Origin: RZYY01 sp036794825
GTDB taxonomy: Bacteria > Bacteroidota > Bacteroidia > Bacteroidales > 4484-276
Assembly: GCA_036794825.1 (NCBI GenBank)
Contig: DAIRGA010000018.1
Coordinates: forward strand, 1 to 64,000
Length of the DNA stretch: 64,000 nucleotides
Direction of reading: 5' to 3'
Shown here: positions 51,001 to 58,616 of the stretch, piece after piece
Layout: each line of letters starts with the position of its first letter
Position numbering within the stretch: position 1 is the first letter of the stretch
The notes under the pieces: generated by a model
Database searches by the model: none
The model's input: the letters and a program-made list of their open reading frames with translations, nothing else
What the model was told of the DNA's origin: nothing
Translations under genes and position numbers: made by a program

Positions 51001-51342
51001 GAAACCGGGAAAAGCGATGGAAACGTTTCCAAAATTATCGAGGAAATGGAAAAAACCGAAAAAGACATTGTAAATCGTCAAATCACTCAGGAAACCCTTG
51101 AGCGGCAAAAAGACATAATGACCAGAATGCTCAAGTCGGAAAAAGCTGAAATGCAGCGGGAGGAAGAAGAAAGAAGAGAGTCGCGTGAAGCCCGTAATTA
51201 CAAAACCAACAACCCTGACGAAATATTGGAATATTATAAATTAAAAAACCGGGAGGTAGAACTACTCAAAACTTTACCCCCCAATCTCACACCTTTCTAT
51301 CGTAACAAAGTTTCAGATTACTTTATCCGTTTTGAAAAATAA
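48004..51342 (+). CDS. DUF4175-type membrane protein with long coiled coil
   Basis: 1112 aa. Two TM helices near the N-terminus (about 25-47 and 60-82), a third at about 158-178, then a beta-rich extracytoplasmic part (about 190-490, 'FRFVLLTENLVGIQQEDFTLEVGIEG'). A very long charged coiled coil follows (about 500-800), and a Gln/Met-rich C-terminal third (about 890-1070, 'QQQMMSMQSAGNSSCNKPG', 'QQLQQQLNDQLQQLRDGQ'). This is the DUF4175 arrangement seen in Bacteroidota; the function is unknown. It begins a plus-strand run with ybeY (8 nt downstream) and mnmG. Confidence 0.85.
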   Translation: MNDSYQILIQKLDSFIRKYYKNLIIRGVIYSIAALLIFYLCVALLEYFAWMNTGARTFLFYTYLIISVFILISLIFLPIFKLFRIGKIISHRQAAAIIGNHFSDVQDRLLNTLQLNELSKQSTENIDLIKASIDQRIATLQPVPFNSAIDLKGNRKYLKFAIPPLAVLIGFLLAAPGIITEPTNRILKHSEYFEKEAPFRFVLLTENLVGIQQEDFTLEVGIEGDAVPVNVFVNTESGPMRMRKKNITTYDYVFRNIQKDQKIRFEADGIKSEEFSIKVLPRPIVLNFSTELDYPAHTGRKDETLENTGDLVIPEGTFVKWKFFSRDTDEITISFRDSTYALVAEKANVFAHKQRLMLSTSYDIKTSNTFLKNPDSLVFSISVIPDIYPTITVEEFMDSVFAERVYFRGLIKDDYGFRQLTFNYEHSSSFNQEPKLSSENLPLQNSSNLQQFFHFFDLVSLNLQPGDEVVYYFEVWDNDGVNGSKSSRTQKMIFKTPTLDELAEKVDNSNQQVKDDMQRALKDLNLLQRDIDEMNRQLLEKNSLNWQDRQKLENMLNMHMSIQQRIENMQKVNDEKLRDESLYKEVDEELLQKQEELRQLMEELLTDEMKKMMEEIQKLLDELDKDKVSQMLEEMKMSSKDLEDQLDRSLEIFKQLEFEQKLKETIDNLKNLSEKQDKLAEDTKNADKSSSEDLRKKQQELNKDFEKVKQDLEELRKKNEELENPNQLQDTKNEEQSIEDSMKEGSEQLNQQQNKKASEKQKDASQKMEELSESLQEMMDGMMMEQMGEDLEALRQILDNLITLSFDQENLTLNYGNVNSNDPKYTELIKNQFDIKENMGMVADSLKALSKRQMAIQSFVTKELNAIDRSFEQSIEAMNERQNRKAQENQQLAMTSINNLALLLFEAFNQMQQQMMSMQSAGNSSCNKPGKPGGSQQMKSMQQLQQQLNDQLQQLRDGQKPGKMDGKQGQQMSEQLARMAAQQAAIRRQMEAFRDQLREETGKSDGNVSKIIEEMEKTEKDIVNRQITQETLERQKDIMTRMLKSEKAEMQREEEERRESREARNYKTNNPDEILEYYKLKNREVELLKTLPPNLTPFYRNKVSDYFIRFEK

Positions 51343-51350
51343 CTCGCAGA

Positions 51351-51788
51351 ATGAATTTCTCTGTCAATTTCTTCAACGAAGATGTCGCTCATCGTATCAG
51401 GAATAAGCGCCTGATAAAGGACTGGATCAGAAGATCCGTGCTAAAGGAAAATAAGATACCTGGTCAAATCAATATCATTCTGTGCTCCGATGAATATCTT
51501 TTAAAATTGAACAAAGATTTCCTTAGTCACGATACCCTGACGGATATTATAACTTTCGACAACTCAGAAAATGGAATTGCTTCGGGAGATCTTTACATCA
51601 GTTACGAAAGAGTTATGGAGAATTCTGCAGTTTACTCAAAAAGCAAAAAAGATGAATTGCATAGGGTCATCATTCATGGCATTTTGCACCTCTGTGGTTA
51701 CTCCGACAAAACGGATAAAAGTATAAAAAGAATGCGGGAGGCAGAAGATCTTCATTTATCATGGAGACCTGATGAACTAAAGCAATAA
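51351..51788 (+). CDS. ybeY: Endoribonuclease YbeY
   Basis: 145 aa. It is a zinc-dependent RNase acting in 16S rRNA 3'-end maturation and ribosome quality control. 'DTLTDIITFDNS' (about 63-74) and 'GDLYISYERV' precede the metal motif 'HRVIIHGILHLCGYSDKTD'. The canonical HGxLHLxGYDH is altered so that the third His is replaced (HGILHLCGYSDKT), with an Asp likely in its place; I recall the same in other Bacteroidota. Between DUF4175 and mnmG. Confidence 0.93.
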   Translation: MNFSVNFFNEDVAHRIRNKRLIKDWIRRSVLKENKIPGQINIILCSDEYLLKLNKDFLSHDTLTDIITFDNSENGIASGDLYISYERVMENSAVYSKSKKDELHRVIIHGILHLCGYSDKTDKSIKRMREAEDLHLSWRPDELKQ

Positions 51789-51794
51789 ATCAAC

Positions 51795-51810
51795 TGTTCC
51801 ACGTGAAACA
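51795..51810. other. parS: parS site (ParB-binding)
   Basis: TGTTCCACGTGAAACA matches the bacterial parS consensus TGTTNCACGTGAAACA at every position. It lies between ybeY and mnmG, 8 nt upstream of the mnmG ATG. ParB loads at such sites and spreads to recruit SMC for origin segregation. Confidence 0.88.
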
Positions 51811-51818
51811 TTTCGCTA

Positions 51819-53693
51819 ATGTTCGATAAATACGATGTTATAGTCGTCGGTGCAGGCCACGCAGGAAGTGAAGCAGCCGCCGCAGCCGCTAACCTTGGAT
51901 CAAAGGTTTTACTTGTAACTATGAATATGACCTCCATTGGCCAGATGTCATGTAATCCTGCAATGGGTGGAATTGCCAAAGGGCAAATCGTGCGTGAGAT
52001 TGATGCTCTGGGAGGATATTCCGGAATCGTCACCGATCACACTACCATCCAATTCCGCATGCTCAACAAATCAAAAGGACCAGCTATGTGGAGCCCCCGT
52101 GCACAAAATGACAGGGTATTATTTTCTATTAAGTGGCGGGAAATGCTCGAAAATACGCCAAATTTGGATTTCTGGCAGGATATGGTCGTTGGGATAATCA
52201 CTGAGGAAAACAGAGTAGTGGGTGTGAGAACTGGAATGGGACAGGAAATTTATGCCAAAGCAGTCATACTCACAAACGGGACATTTTTGAACGGTGTAAT
52301 TCATATCGGAAAAAAACAATTTGGCGGCGGTAGAATTGGAGAGAAGGCGTCTCAGGGATTGACCGAATCGTTGACTTTTCTTGGTTTCGAATCGGCAAGA
52401 ATGAAAACCGGAACTCCTGTGAGAGTTGATGGAAGAACAATCAATTTTTCGAAACTCGAAGAACAAAAAGGAGATGAAGTGCCTGGTAAATTCTCTTTTA
52501 CAGACACACCTGTTTTGAGACATCAACGAAGCTGTTATATTGCCAACACTAACCAGAATGTGCATGAAGCCCTGAGGGTTGGTTTTAAGGATTCACCGAT
52601 GTTTACAGGCAGAATAGAGGGTATTGGGCCGAGATATTGTCCTTCGATCGAAGATAAAATAGACAGGTTTTCTCATAAATCAAGTCATCAATTGTTTGTT
52701 GAACCTGAGGGATGGAACACCATTGAATACTATATCAACGGATTTTCCTCTTCGCTCCCCGACTACATACAGCTAGATGCACTACGAAGGATTCCTGGCT
52801 TTGAAAACGCCAAAATTTTCCGACCTGGTTATGCCATTGAATATGATTATTTTCCACCGACTCAGCTCAATTCTACACTGGAAACCAAACTTATCCAGAA
52901 TCTCTATTTTGCTGGCCAAATTAATGGTACAACCGGCTATGAAGAAGCTGCTGCTCAGGGAATCATTGCCGGGATAAATGCCCATCTCAAAATTAATGAA
53001 AATCCTGAGTTTATTCTTACACGCTCTAATGCCTATATTGGTGTCTTAATCGACGATCTGATTACGAAAGGCGTTGATGAACCTTACCGGATGTTTACTT
53101 CCCGGGCTGAATACCGTGTTTTGCTTCGCCAGGATAATGCAGATATCCGCCTTACACCCCTTTCAAACAGCATCGGTTTAGCAACTGAAGAACGTTTTAG
53201 CATTGTCAGGCACAAACTTGAGCTTATTGGTCAAATCAGGAATTTTGTTACAAAAGTTAGTGTATCTCCAGATGAGATTAATGGATATCTTTCATCCATC
53301 AACTCGAAAGAGCTTACACAAAAAATTAAAATCGAAAATCTAATTTTGCGACCAGAGGTGGGATTAAATGGCCTGATTGAAAGATTATCACCCTTACGAA
53401 ATTTCATCAACTCTCTCGACACAGATTATCTTACTGAAATCCTTGAAGAGACTGAGATTCTGCTGAAATACAACAACTACATTCAGAAGGAGCAGGAAGT
53501 CGCCGACAAAATGTCCAAGCTGGACCATATCATTTTACATGATCACTTCGATTATCATAATCTGAAATCACTCTCCTGGGAGGCTCGTGAAAAATTGTCG
53601 AAAATAAGACCCAAAACCATCGGGCAGGCGTCTAGGATCAGTGGCGTTTCTCCTGCTGATATTTCTGTTTTGATAGTATACCTTGGACGATAG
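51819..53693 (+). CDS. mnmG: tRNA uridine-5-carboxymethylaminomethyl modification enzyme
   Basis: 624 aa. With MnmE it builds the cmnm5 group on wobble U34. FAD-binding Rossmann motif 'DVIVVGAGHAGSEAA' (about 6-20), 'CNPAMGGIAKGQIVREIDALGG', the conserved 'YCPSIEDKIDRF' and 'GLYFAGQ'-like 'NLYFAGQINGTTGYEEAAAQG' are all present, and the C-terminal helical MnmE-binding domain ('ARISGVSPADISVLIVYL') is complete. Known as gidA, it is often near the chromosomal origin; here it is flanked on both sides by parS sites. Acts with MnmA (12.4 kb) on the same tRNAs. Confidence 0.97.
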   Translation: MFDKYDVIVVGAGHAGSEAAAAAANLGSKVLLVTMNMTSIGQMSCNPAMGGIAKGQIVREIDALGGYSGIVTDHTTIQFRMLNKSKGPAMWSPRAQNDRVLFSIKWREMLENTPNLDFWQDMVVGIITEENRVVGVRTGMGQEIYAKAVILTNGTFLNGVIHIGKKQFGGGRIGEKASQGLTESLTFLGFESARMKTGTPVRVDGRTINFSKLEEQKGDEVPGKFSFTDTPVLRHQRSCYIANTNQNVHEALRVGFKDSPMFTGRIEGIGPRYCPSIEDKIDRFSHKSSHQLFVEPEGWNTIEYYINGFSSSLPDYIQLDALRRIPGFENAKIFRPGYAIEYDYFPPTQLNSTLETKLIQNLYFAGQINGTTGYEEAAAQGIIAGINAHLKINENPEFILTRSNAYIGVLIDDLITKGVDEPYRMFTSRAEYRVLLRQDNADIRLTPLSNSIGLATEERFSIVRHKLELIGQIRNFVTKVSVSPDEINGYLSSINSKELTQKIKIENLILRPEVGLNGLIERLSPLRNFINSLDTDYLTEILEETEILLKYNNYIQKEQEVADKMSKLDHIILHDHFDYHNLKSLSWEAREKLSKIRPKTIGQASRISGVSPADISVLIVYLGR

Positions 53694-53698
53694 CGTTA

Positions 53699-53714
53699 TG
53701 TTTCACGTGAAACA
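53699..53714. other. parS: parS site (ParB-binding)
   Basis: TGTTTCACGTGAAACA is a perfect 16-bp palindrome and exact parS consensus, 5 nt after the mnmG stop codon and 8 nt before the methyltransferase ATG. Confidence 0.9.
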
Positions 53715-53722
53715 TTAGATAA

Positions 53723-54613
53723 ATGGAAAAACTAAACCAGTGCCCAATCTGTTCTTCCATAGAACAATTTGGGTTTTTGAAAATTGCAGATTATTTCCTC
53801 ACCAAAGAGGTTTTCTCTATTGCTAAATGCAATAACTGTGGATTCCTTTTTACCAATCCCAGACCATCGGGATCAGAAATTTCAAAGTATTACCAGTCAC
53901 AAGATTACATATCTCACAATACAAACAACAGCAACCTATTCTCAAAAGCTTATTCTATTGCCAGAAACTTTTCACTTCGCAAAAAGCATTCATTAATTTC
54001 TAAACTCGCTAAGCCCGGATCAATTCTCGACATTGGTTGCGGAACGGGTGAGTTTTTAAATTTTATGAGAGGCAAGGGTTGGGATACCATCGGAATTGAA
54101 CCCGCAGAAAATCCACGGAATTTTGCAAGAAATATTTACTCCCTTGAAGTGTATGATGAACAGGAATTAGATTTTTTATCTTCCGGGCATTTTGACGTTA
54201 TCACATTATGGCATGTGCTGGAGCATGTTCCCGATTTGGATCAAAGGTTGAAACAGATTAAGCGGCTTCTTTCCGGTGGGGGTGTACTTTTAATTGCTTT
54301 ACCGAATCATGAATCGTGGGATGCAGATTACTACAAATCATATTGGGCAGCCTGGGACGTTCCCAGGCATCTATATCATTTTTCGCAACAAACTATAAAC
54401 CTGCTTCTGGACAAAAATGAATTTTCTCTTATCTCAGCGATTCCTATGAAAATGGATGCTTATTACATCAGCCTGCTCAGCGAAAAATACAAAGCTGGCA
54501 AATCTTCCGTCTTCAAAGCAATTTATAATGGTTACAGATCAAACTATTCAGCAATGAGGAACTTAAATAACTATTCAAGTCTCATTTATCTTGCAAAAAA
54601 TCAAAATTCTTAA
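53723..54613 (+). CDS. Class I SAM-dependent methyltransferase with zinc-ribbon N-terminus
   Basis: 296 aa. An N-terminal Cys4 motif ('CPICSS' and 'CNNCGFLF', about 8-43) precedes a Rossmann methyltransferase domain: 'GSILDIGCGTGEFLNFM' (motif I, about 97-113), 'DTIGIEPAENPRNFA', 'FDVITLWHVLEHVPDL' and 'LKQIKRLLSGGGVLLIALPNH'. This ribbon-plus-methyltransferase layout is common in enzymes acting on sugar nucleotides or surface glycans, but the substrate is not evident. It directly follows the second parS site. Confidence 0.88.
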   Translation: MEKLNQCPICSSIEQFGFLKIADYFLTKEVFSIAKCNNCGFLFTNPRPSGSEISKYYQSQDYISHNTNNSNLFSKAYSIARNFSLRKKHSLISKLAKPGSILDIGCGTGEFLNFMRGKGWDTIGIEPAENPRNFARNIYSLEVYDEQELDFLSSGHFDVITLWHVLEHVPDLDQRLKQIKRLLSGGGVLLIALPNHESWDADYYKSYWAAWDVPRHLYHFSQQTINLLLDKNEFSLISAIPMKMDAYYISLLSEKYKAGKSSVFKAIYNGYRSNYSAMRNLNNYSSLIYLAKNQNS

Positions 54614-54739
54614 TATTGTCCCTTTAAATTGACGATCAGGCTCCATGATACTTTTACCCATAAATTAAAAGATCATTGATTCTGAAGCATTTATTGAACT
54701 CGCTCATATTTGTTTGATTATCAACATTTTGTGAATTTA

Positions 54740-57700
54740 ATGACTAAATTTCTTTCAAAAAGCATCTTTTACTTTACCGGCGCTATTATTCTGCTTGTAA
54801 TTGCTCTTGTAACAGGCGGAAATTTTAGCCGGGAGGAAGATCTTGCGGAGCTGGTAAAAAATACACAACAAATTATCACGAAAAAAGAAAACGAGCTTTC
54901 GATTGCTCTTGAAAACATTCTTATTTATCACACAGAAAATTCTGACTATCCCTTCAGACTTACCGATATTACGGAAAATAGTTCCGATGAGGAATGCGGA
55001 TTAACATTTCTTATATTTAAAGAGGACTCTCTCATCTATTGGTCGAATAACAAAATTCCGATAGATAAAAATATTTTTAATGAATCTGGAATTGCATTCA
55101 CCGGAAACTCCTGGAACCTAAAAAAAATAAAAGAAATTTCCGAATTTCGTTACGTTGGGCTATTCACTATCAAAAGTGAGTATGTTTATCAGAATGACTA
55201 CCTTCAAAACAAATTTCATTCTTCTCTAAATCTTCCGGCCAAAACAGAACTTTCCACTGAAATAGTTGATTCTCAAGCAATCTATGACAGTGAAGGAAAA
55301 TTTCTGTTTTCTCTAAAACTCAATTCTCCGTCTCAATTAACAGACTACCAGGAATTTTCATTGTTTTTCCTCTACTTGCTTTCCATTTCCCTATTTATTG
55401 GATTCGTCTATGAACTTTTTAAAAATAAATTCCATAAGTCAAGAAGAAAAACACTATTCGTTTTGGCATTGTCCGGAATTGTTATTTCGATAAGGATTAT
55501 TATTTTCATTTTCAAAATTCCACCAATACTTTACGACTCTAAACTATTCAGCCCGCATTATTATGGAATTTCAGAATGGATTCCTTCTTTTGGGGATCTT
55601 ATCATTAATGTTGCTTTCGTATTTATAATATCACTTTTTGTTTTTTTTCATTTTCGTTTTCACTACAGAATAAGACGACGACTCACATTTTTCAGATACT
55701 TTTATGCATTCTCCCTACTTCTTCATATTTTCATATTCTATAATGGAATTAATTTTTTAATGGAGAGTCTCGTTAACGATTCTATAATCTCTCTTGATCT
55801 GAATAACATCTATAGTTTAAACTGGATCGGGTTGGTAACCTTTACGATTACATTTATGGCAATGGCCGCTTATCTTCTGATAACATCAAGGTTAGCATTC
55901 ATGGCGTTCAAATCATCTGCATCATCAAAAGAGTATTTCCTTATCTTTATTTTTGTTCTGACATTATGGTTAACCTACGTAATTATCGTAAATAATCATG
56001 ATCTGATAAGTATAGTATTCGTCAGTGTATATATAATTTCACTTGGTGTCTTCTTCCATCATGGGATATTTCGCTTCAAACCTGCCAGTATAGGATTCTT
56101 CATTATTATGTTTTCAATCCTGAGTACAGTTTTGCTCCACAGATTCAATTCTGTTAAAGAGATGGAAAACCGAAAATTTCTGGCGATCAACCTTTCCACT
56201 GAAAAACGTGACCCCATAGCTGAATTTATGTTTCATAAAAAATCCATGCTAATTGAGAATGATACAGCGTTGCAGAAAGCTGTTACAGGCTATATCAATA
56301 ATTCCATTAGTATTGATTCGCTAACAAGATACATTTCACGAGAACATTTTTCGGACTATTGGAGAAACTACGATCAGCAGGTCACTGTCTGCGACAGGAA
56401 TGATTACCTCATTCTTAATCCGGAAAACGTTGAAATAGGATGCTGGGAATTTTTTGAGACAATAATTAAGACAAAAAGCAGAACTTCGCCGAGCGAAAAC
56501 TTGTTCTTTCTCAGTTATGGGCCTGGTGACAATGGTTATCTGGTAATTCTTAACTATGCAATTCCAGGAGCAGAATCTGACAGGGTAAAGGTTTTTATTG
56601 AATTAACTCCCAAATATTTAGCAAAAGACCTTGGATTTCCAGATCTTTTAATTGATCGGGAAATTGCTAAAAAACCTGATATCTCAGATTATTCTTATGC
56701 CATATACAATGATGGGGTTTTGCAGCAAAGAGTGGGTAAATATTTCTACAATTTCAATCTTTATCATTATTCCGAACCTAATGATAAAATCAGATTTTTC
56801 AATATAAATGGGTATAATCATCTTGTTTTTAAAGCGGACGACTCAAGAGTTATCTTCATCAGCAAAAGGAACAAATCTTTTCTGGACGTTGTAGCTCCAT
56901 TTTCATATTTATTAATTTTCTTCTCGATACTATCTATTTCAATCTTATTGATCTATTTATTGATTAAACGAAGGTCACAACTCAGGGTTAACTTCAGGGC
57001 AAGGCTTCAGTTTTCAATGGCTTTTGTTCTGCTATTTTCATTCATTGCGCTGGGGATTTTCACAATGCGATATATAGTCAATTTGAATAATCAGAAGAAC
57101 AATGATATTTTGACAGAAAAAACGCATTCGGTTCTGGTTGAGCTTCAGCATAAATTAATTAACGAGGAAAAGATGGATGAAACTATTTCTCCCTACCTTG
57201 GTGATCTTCTGGTCAAGTTTTCAAACGTATTCTTCACTGATATAAATCTTTACAGCGTTAATGGTACGCTGTTGGCTTCTTCAAGACCACAGATCTTCGA
57301 CGAAAAACTTATCAGCAAAAACATGGATCCGTTGGCCTATAGGGAGCTATCCATGCACAGCAGCTCGGTGTTTGTCCAGAACGAAAGCATTGGTAAACAA
57401 CGGTATCTTTCAGCTTATATTCCTTTTGTAAACCACAAAAACAGCGTAATAGCCTATCTGAATCTTCCTTATTTTGCCAAAGAAAATGATCTGCAGAGAG
57501 AAGTGTCGGATTTTCTTGTTGCCTACATCAACATCTATGTTATTCTCATTGCTTTATCAATTATTATTTCCCTCATCGTTTCAAATTATGTTTCGCAGCC
57601 TATAAAATTGATAATGAATAAAATATCGAGGGTTGATCTGGCTGGTAGTAACGAAAAAATTTATTGGCAGCACAACGATGAAATTGGTCAGTTAGTAAAT

Positions 57701-58435
57701 TCATATAACCGGATGGTTGATGAATTGGCAATTAGTGCTGAAAGACTTGCCAAATCAGAACGCGAAACTGCCTGGCAGGAGATGGCAAGACAAGTAGCGC
57801 ACGAAATTAAGAATCCATTGACGCCCATGAAATTAAGCGTTCAGCATCTTCAGCATGCATGGAATCGCAAGGCGCCGGATTGGGAAAACAGGTTAAAAAA
57901 ATTCTCTCAGACAATGGTTGAGCAAATTGATGCTCTCTCGGTAATTGCTACCGAGTTTTCGGATTTTTCTAAAATGCCTGATACGAAAAAGGAAATTATT
58001 AACCTATCAGAGATTATCTATACAACAATTAATCTATTTGATAATATTGAAAATCTGACAATTACGTTCAAAAAAGATTCCGAAAATGTGTTTGTACTGG
58101 CAGATAAGGTGCAGATGATCAGGGCATTCAATAATCTGACCAAAAACGCTGTACAGGCTGTAAGTAAGAATGTTACCGGTAAAATTGATATTGAGCTGAG
58201 CCAGGCAACTGACCATTGTACGATCAAATTTACCGACAACGGAGGTGGTATTGATCCTGAGCTCACCGATAGAATATTCACACCTTATTTCACTACCAAA
58301 AGCAGCGGTATGGGTCTTGGTCTGGCAATTGTAAAGAGTTTTGTGTTGAATTCAAACGGGGAAATCCGTTTTGAAACAGCTGCGGGTAAAGGTACTACCT
58401 TCGTTATCAGGTTGCCGCTGGCTAAGCCATTGTAA
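54740..58435 (+). CDS. NtrY-like sensor histidine kinase with large multi-TM input region
   Basis: 1231 aa from the ATG at 54740 (an upstream TTG is possible). One N-terminal TM helix, an extracytoplasmic segment, then about seven more TM helices (about 210-480), a second sensory segment and two further TM helices near 725 and 765 and near 950. These are followed by a HAMP-like linker ('SNYVSQPIKLIMNKISRVDL') and a HisKA/HATPase module. The phosphorylated His1021 lies in 'RQVAHEIKNPLTPMKLS'; N, G1 and G2 boxes are 'NLTKNAVQAV', 'TDNGGGIDPEL' and 'SSGMGLGLAIVKSF'. The EIKNPLTPMKL box is typical of NtrY-type kinases. No response regulator gene is adjacent. Confidence 0.9.
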   Translation: MTKFLSKSIFYFTGAIILLVIALVTGGNFSREEDLAELVKNTQQIITKKENELSIALENILIYHTENSDYPFRLTDITENSSDEECGLTFLIFKEDSLIYWSNNKIPIDKNIFNESGIAFTGNSWNLKKIKEISEFRYVGLFTIKSEYVYQNDYLQNKFHSSLNLPAKTELSTEIVDSQAIYDSEGKFLFSLKLNSPSQLTDYQEFSLFFLYLLSISLFIGFVYELFKNKFHKSRRKTLFVLALSGIVISIRIIIFIFKIPPILYDSKLFSPHYYGISEWIPSFGDLIINVAFVFIISLFVFFHFRFHYRIRRRLTFFRYFYAFSLLLHIFIFYNGINFLMESLVNDSIISLDLNNIYSLNWIGLVTFTITFMAMAAYLLITSRLAFMAFKSSASSKEYFLIFIFVLTLWLTYVIIVNNHDLISIVFVSVYIISLGVFFHHGIFRFKPASIGFFIIMFSILSTVLLHRFNSVKEMENRKFLAINLSTEKRDPIAEFMFHKKSMLIENDTALQKAVTGYINNSISIDSLTRYISREHFSDYWRNYDQQVTVCDRNDYLILNPENVEIGCWEFFETIIKTKSRTSPSENLFFLSYGPGDNGYLVILNYAIPGAESDRVKVFIELTPKYLAKDLGFPDLLIDREIAKKPDISDYSYAIYNDGVLQQRVGKYFYNFNLYHYSEPNDKIRFFNINGYNHLVFKADDSRVIFISKRNKSFLDVVAPFSYLLIFFSILSISILLIYLLIKRRSQLRVNFRARLQFSMAFVLLFSFIALGIFTMRYIVNLNNQKNNDILTEKTHSVLVELQHKLINEEKMDETISPYLGDLLVKFSNVFFTDINLYSVNGTLLASSRPQIFDEKLISKNMDPLAYRELSMHSSSVFVQNESIGKQRYLSAYIPFVNHKNSVIAYLNLPYFAKENDLQREVSDFLVAYINIYVILIALSIIISLIVSNYVSQPIKLIMNKISRVDLAGSNEKIYWQHNDEIGQLVNSYNRMVDELAISAERLAKSERETAWQEMARQVAHEIKNPLTPMKLSVQHLQHAWNRKAPDWENRLKKFSQTMVEQIDALSVIATEFSDFSKMPDTKKEIINLSEIIYTTINLFDNIENLTITFKKDSENVFVLADKVQMIRAFNNLTKNAVQAVSKNVTGKIDIELSQATDHCTIKFTDNGGGIDPELTDRIFTPYFTTKSSGMGLGLAIVKSFVLNSNGEIRFETAAGKGTTFVIRLPLAKPL

Positions 58436-58490
58436 AAGGAAAATTTTTTAAACAATCTTTCAGACTGCCTGGATGACTATTGGAGGAAAA

Positions 58491-58536
58491 AAGAGTTTTG
58501 GCTGAGTTTATATTTCTATAAACAACCAAAACTCTT
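58491..58536. terminator. Bidirectional terminator
   Basis: An 11-bp perfect stem (AAGAGTTTTGG/CCAAAACTCTT) encloses a second palindrome (GTTTATA-tttc-TATAAAC, 58506-58523). A-rich flank on the left and T-rich flank on the right allow termination from both the kinase (plus) and carboxylase (minus) sides. Confidence 0.78.
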
Positions 58537-58616
58537 CAATTTTATTTCAGTTAATCCCTGATTAAGCTTTATTCTTCCTGGCAAATACAAAAACCAAGAG
58601 ATAACAGAATCAAGAC

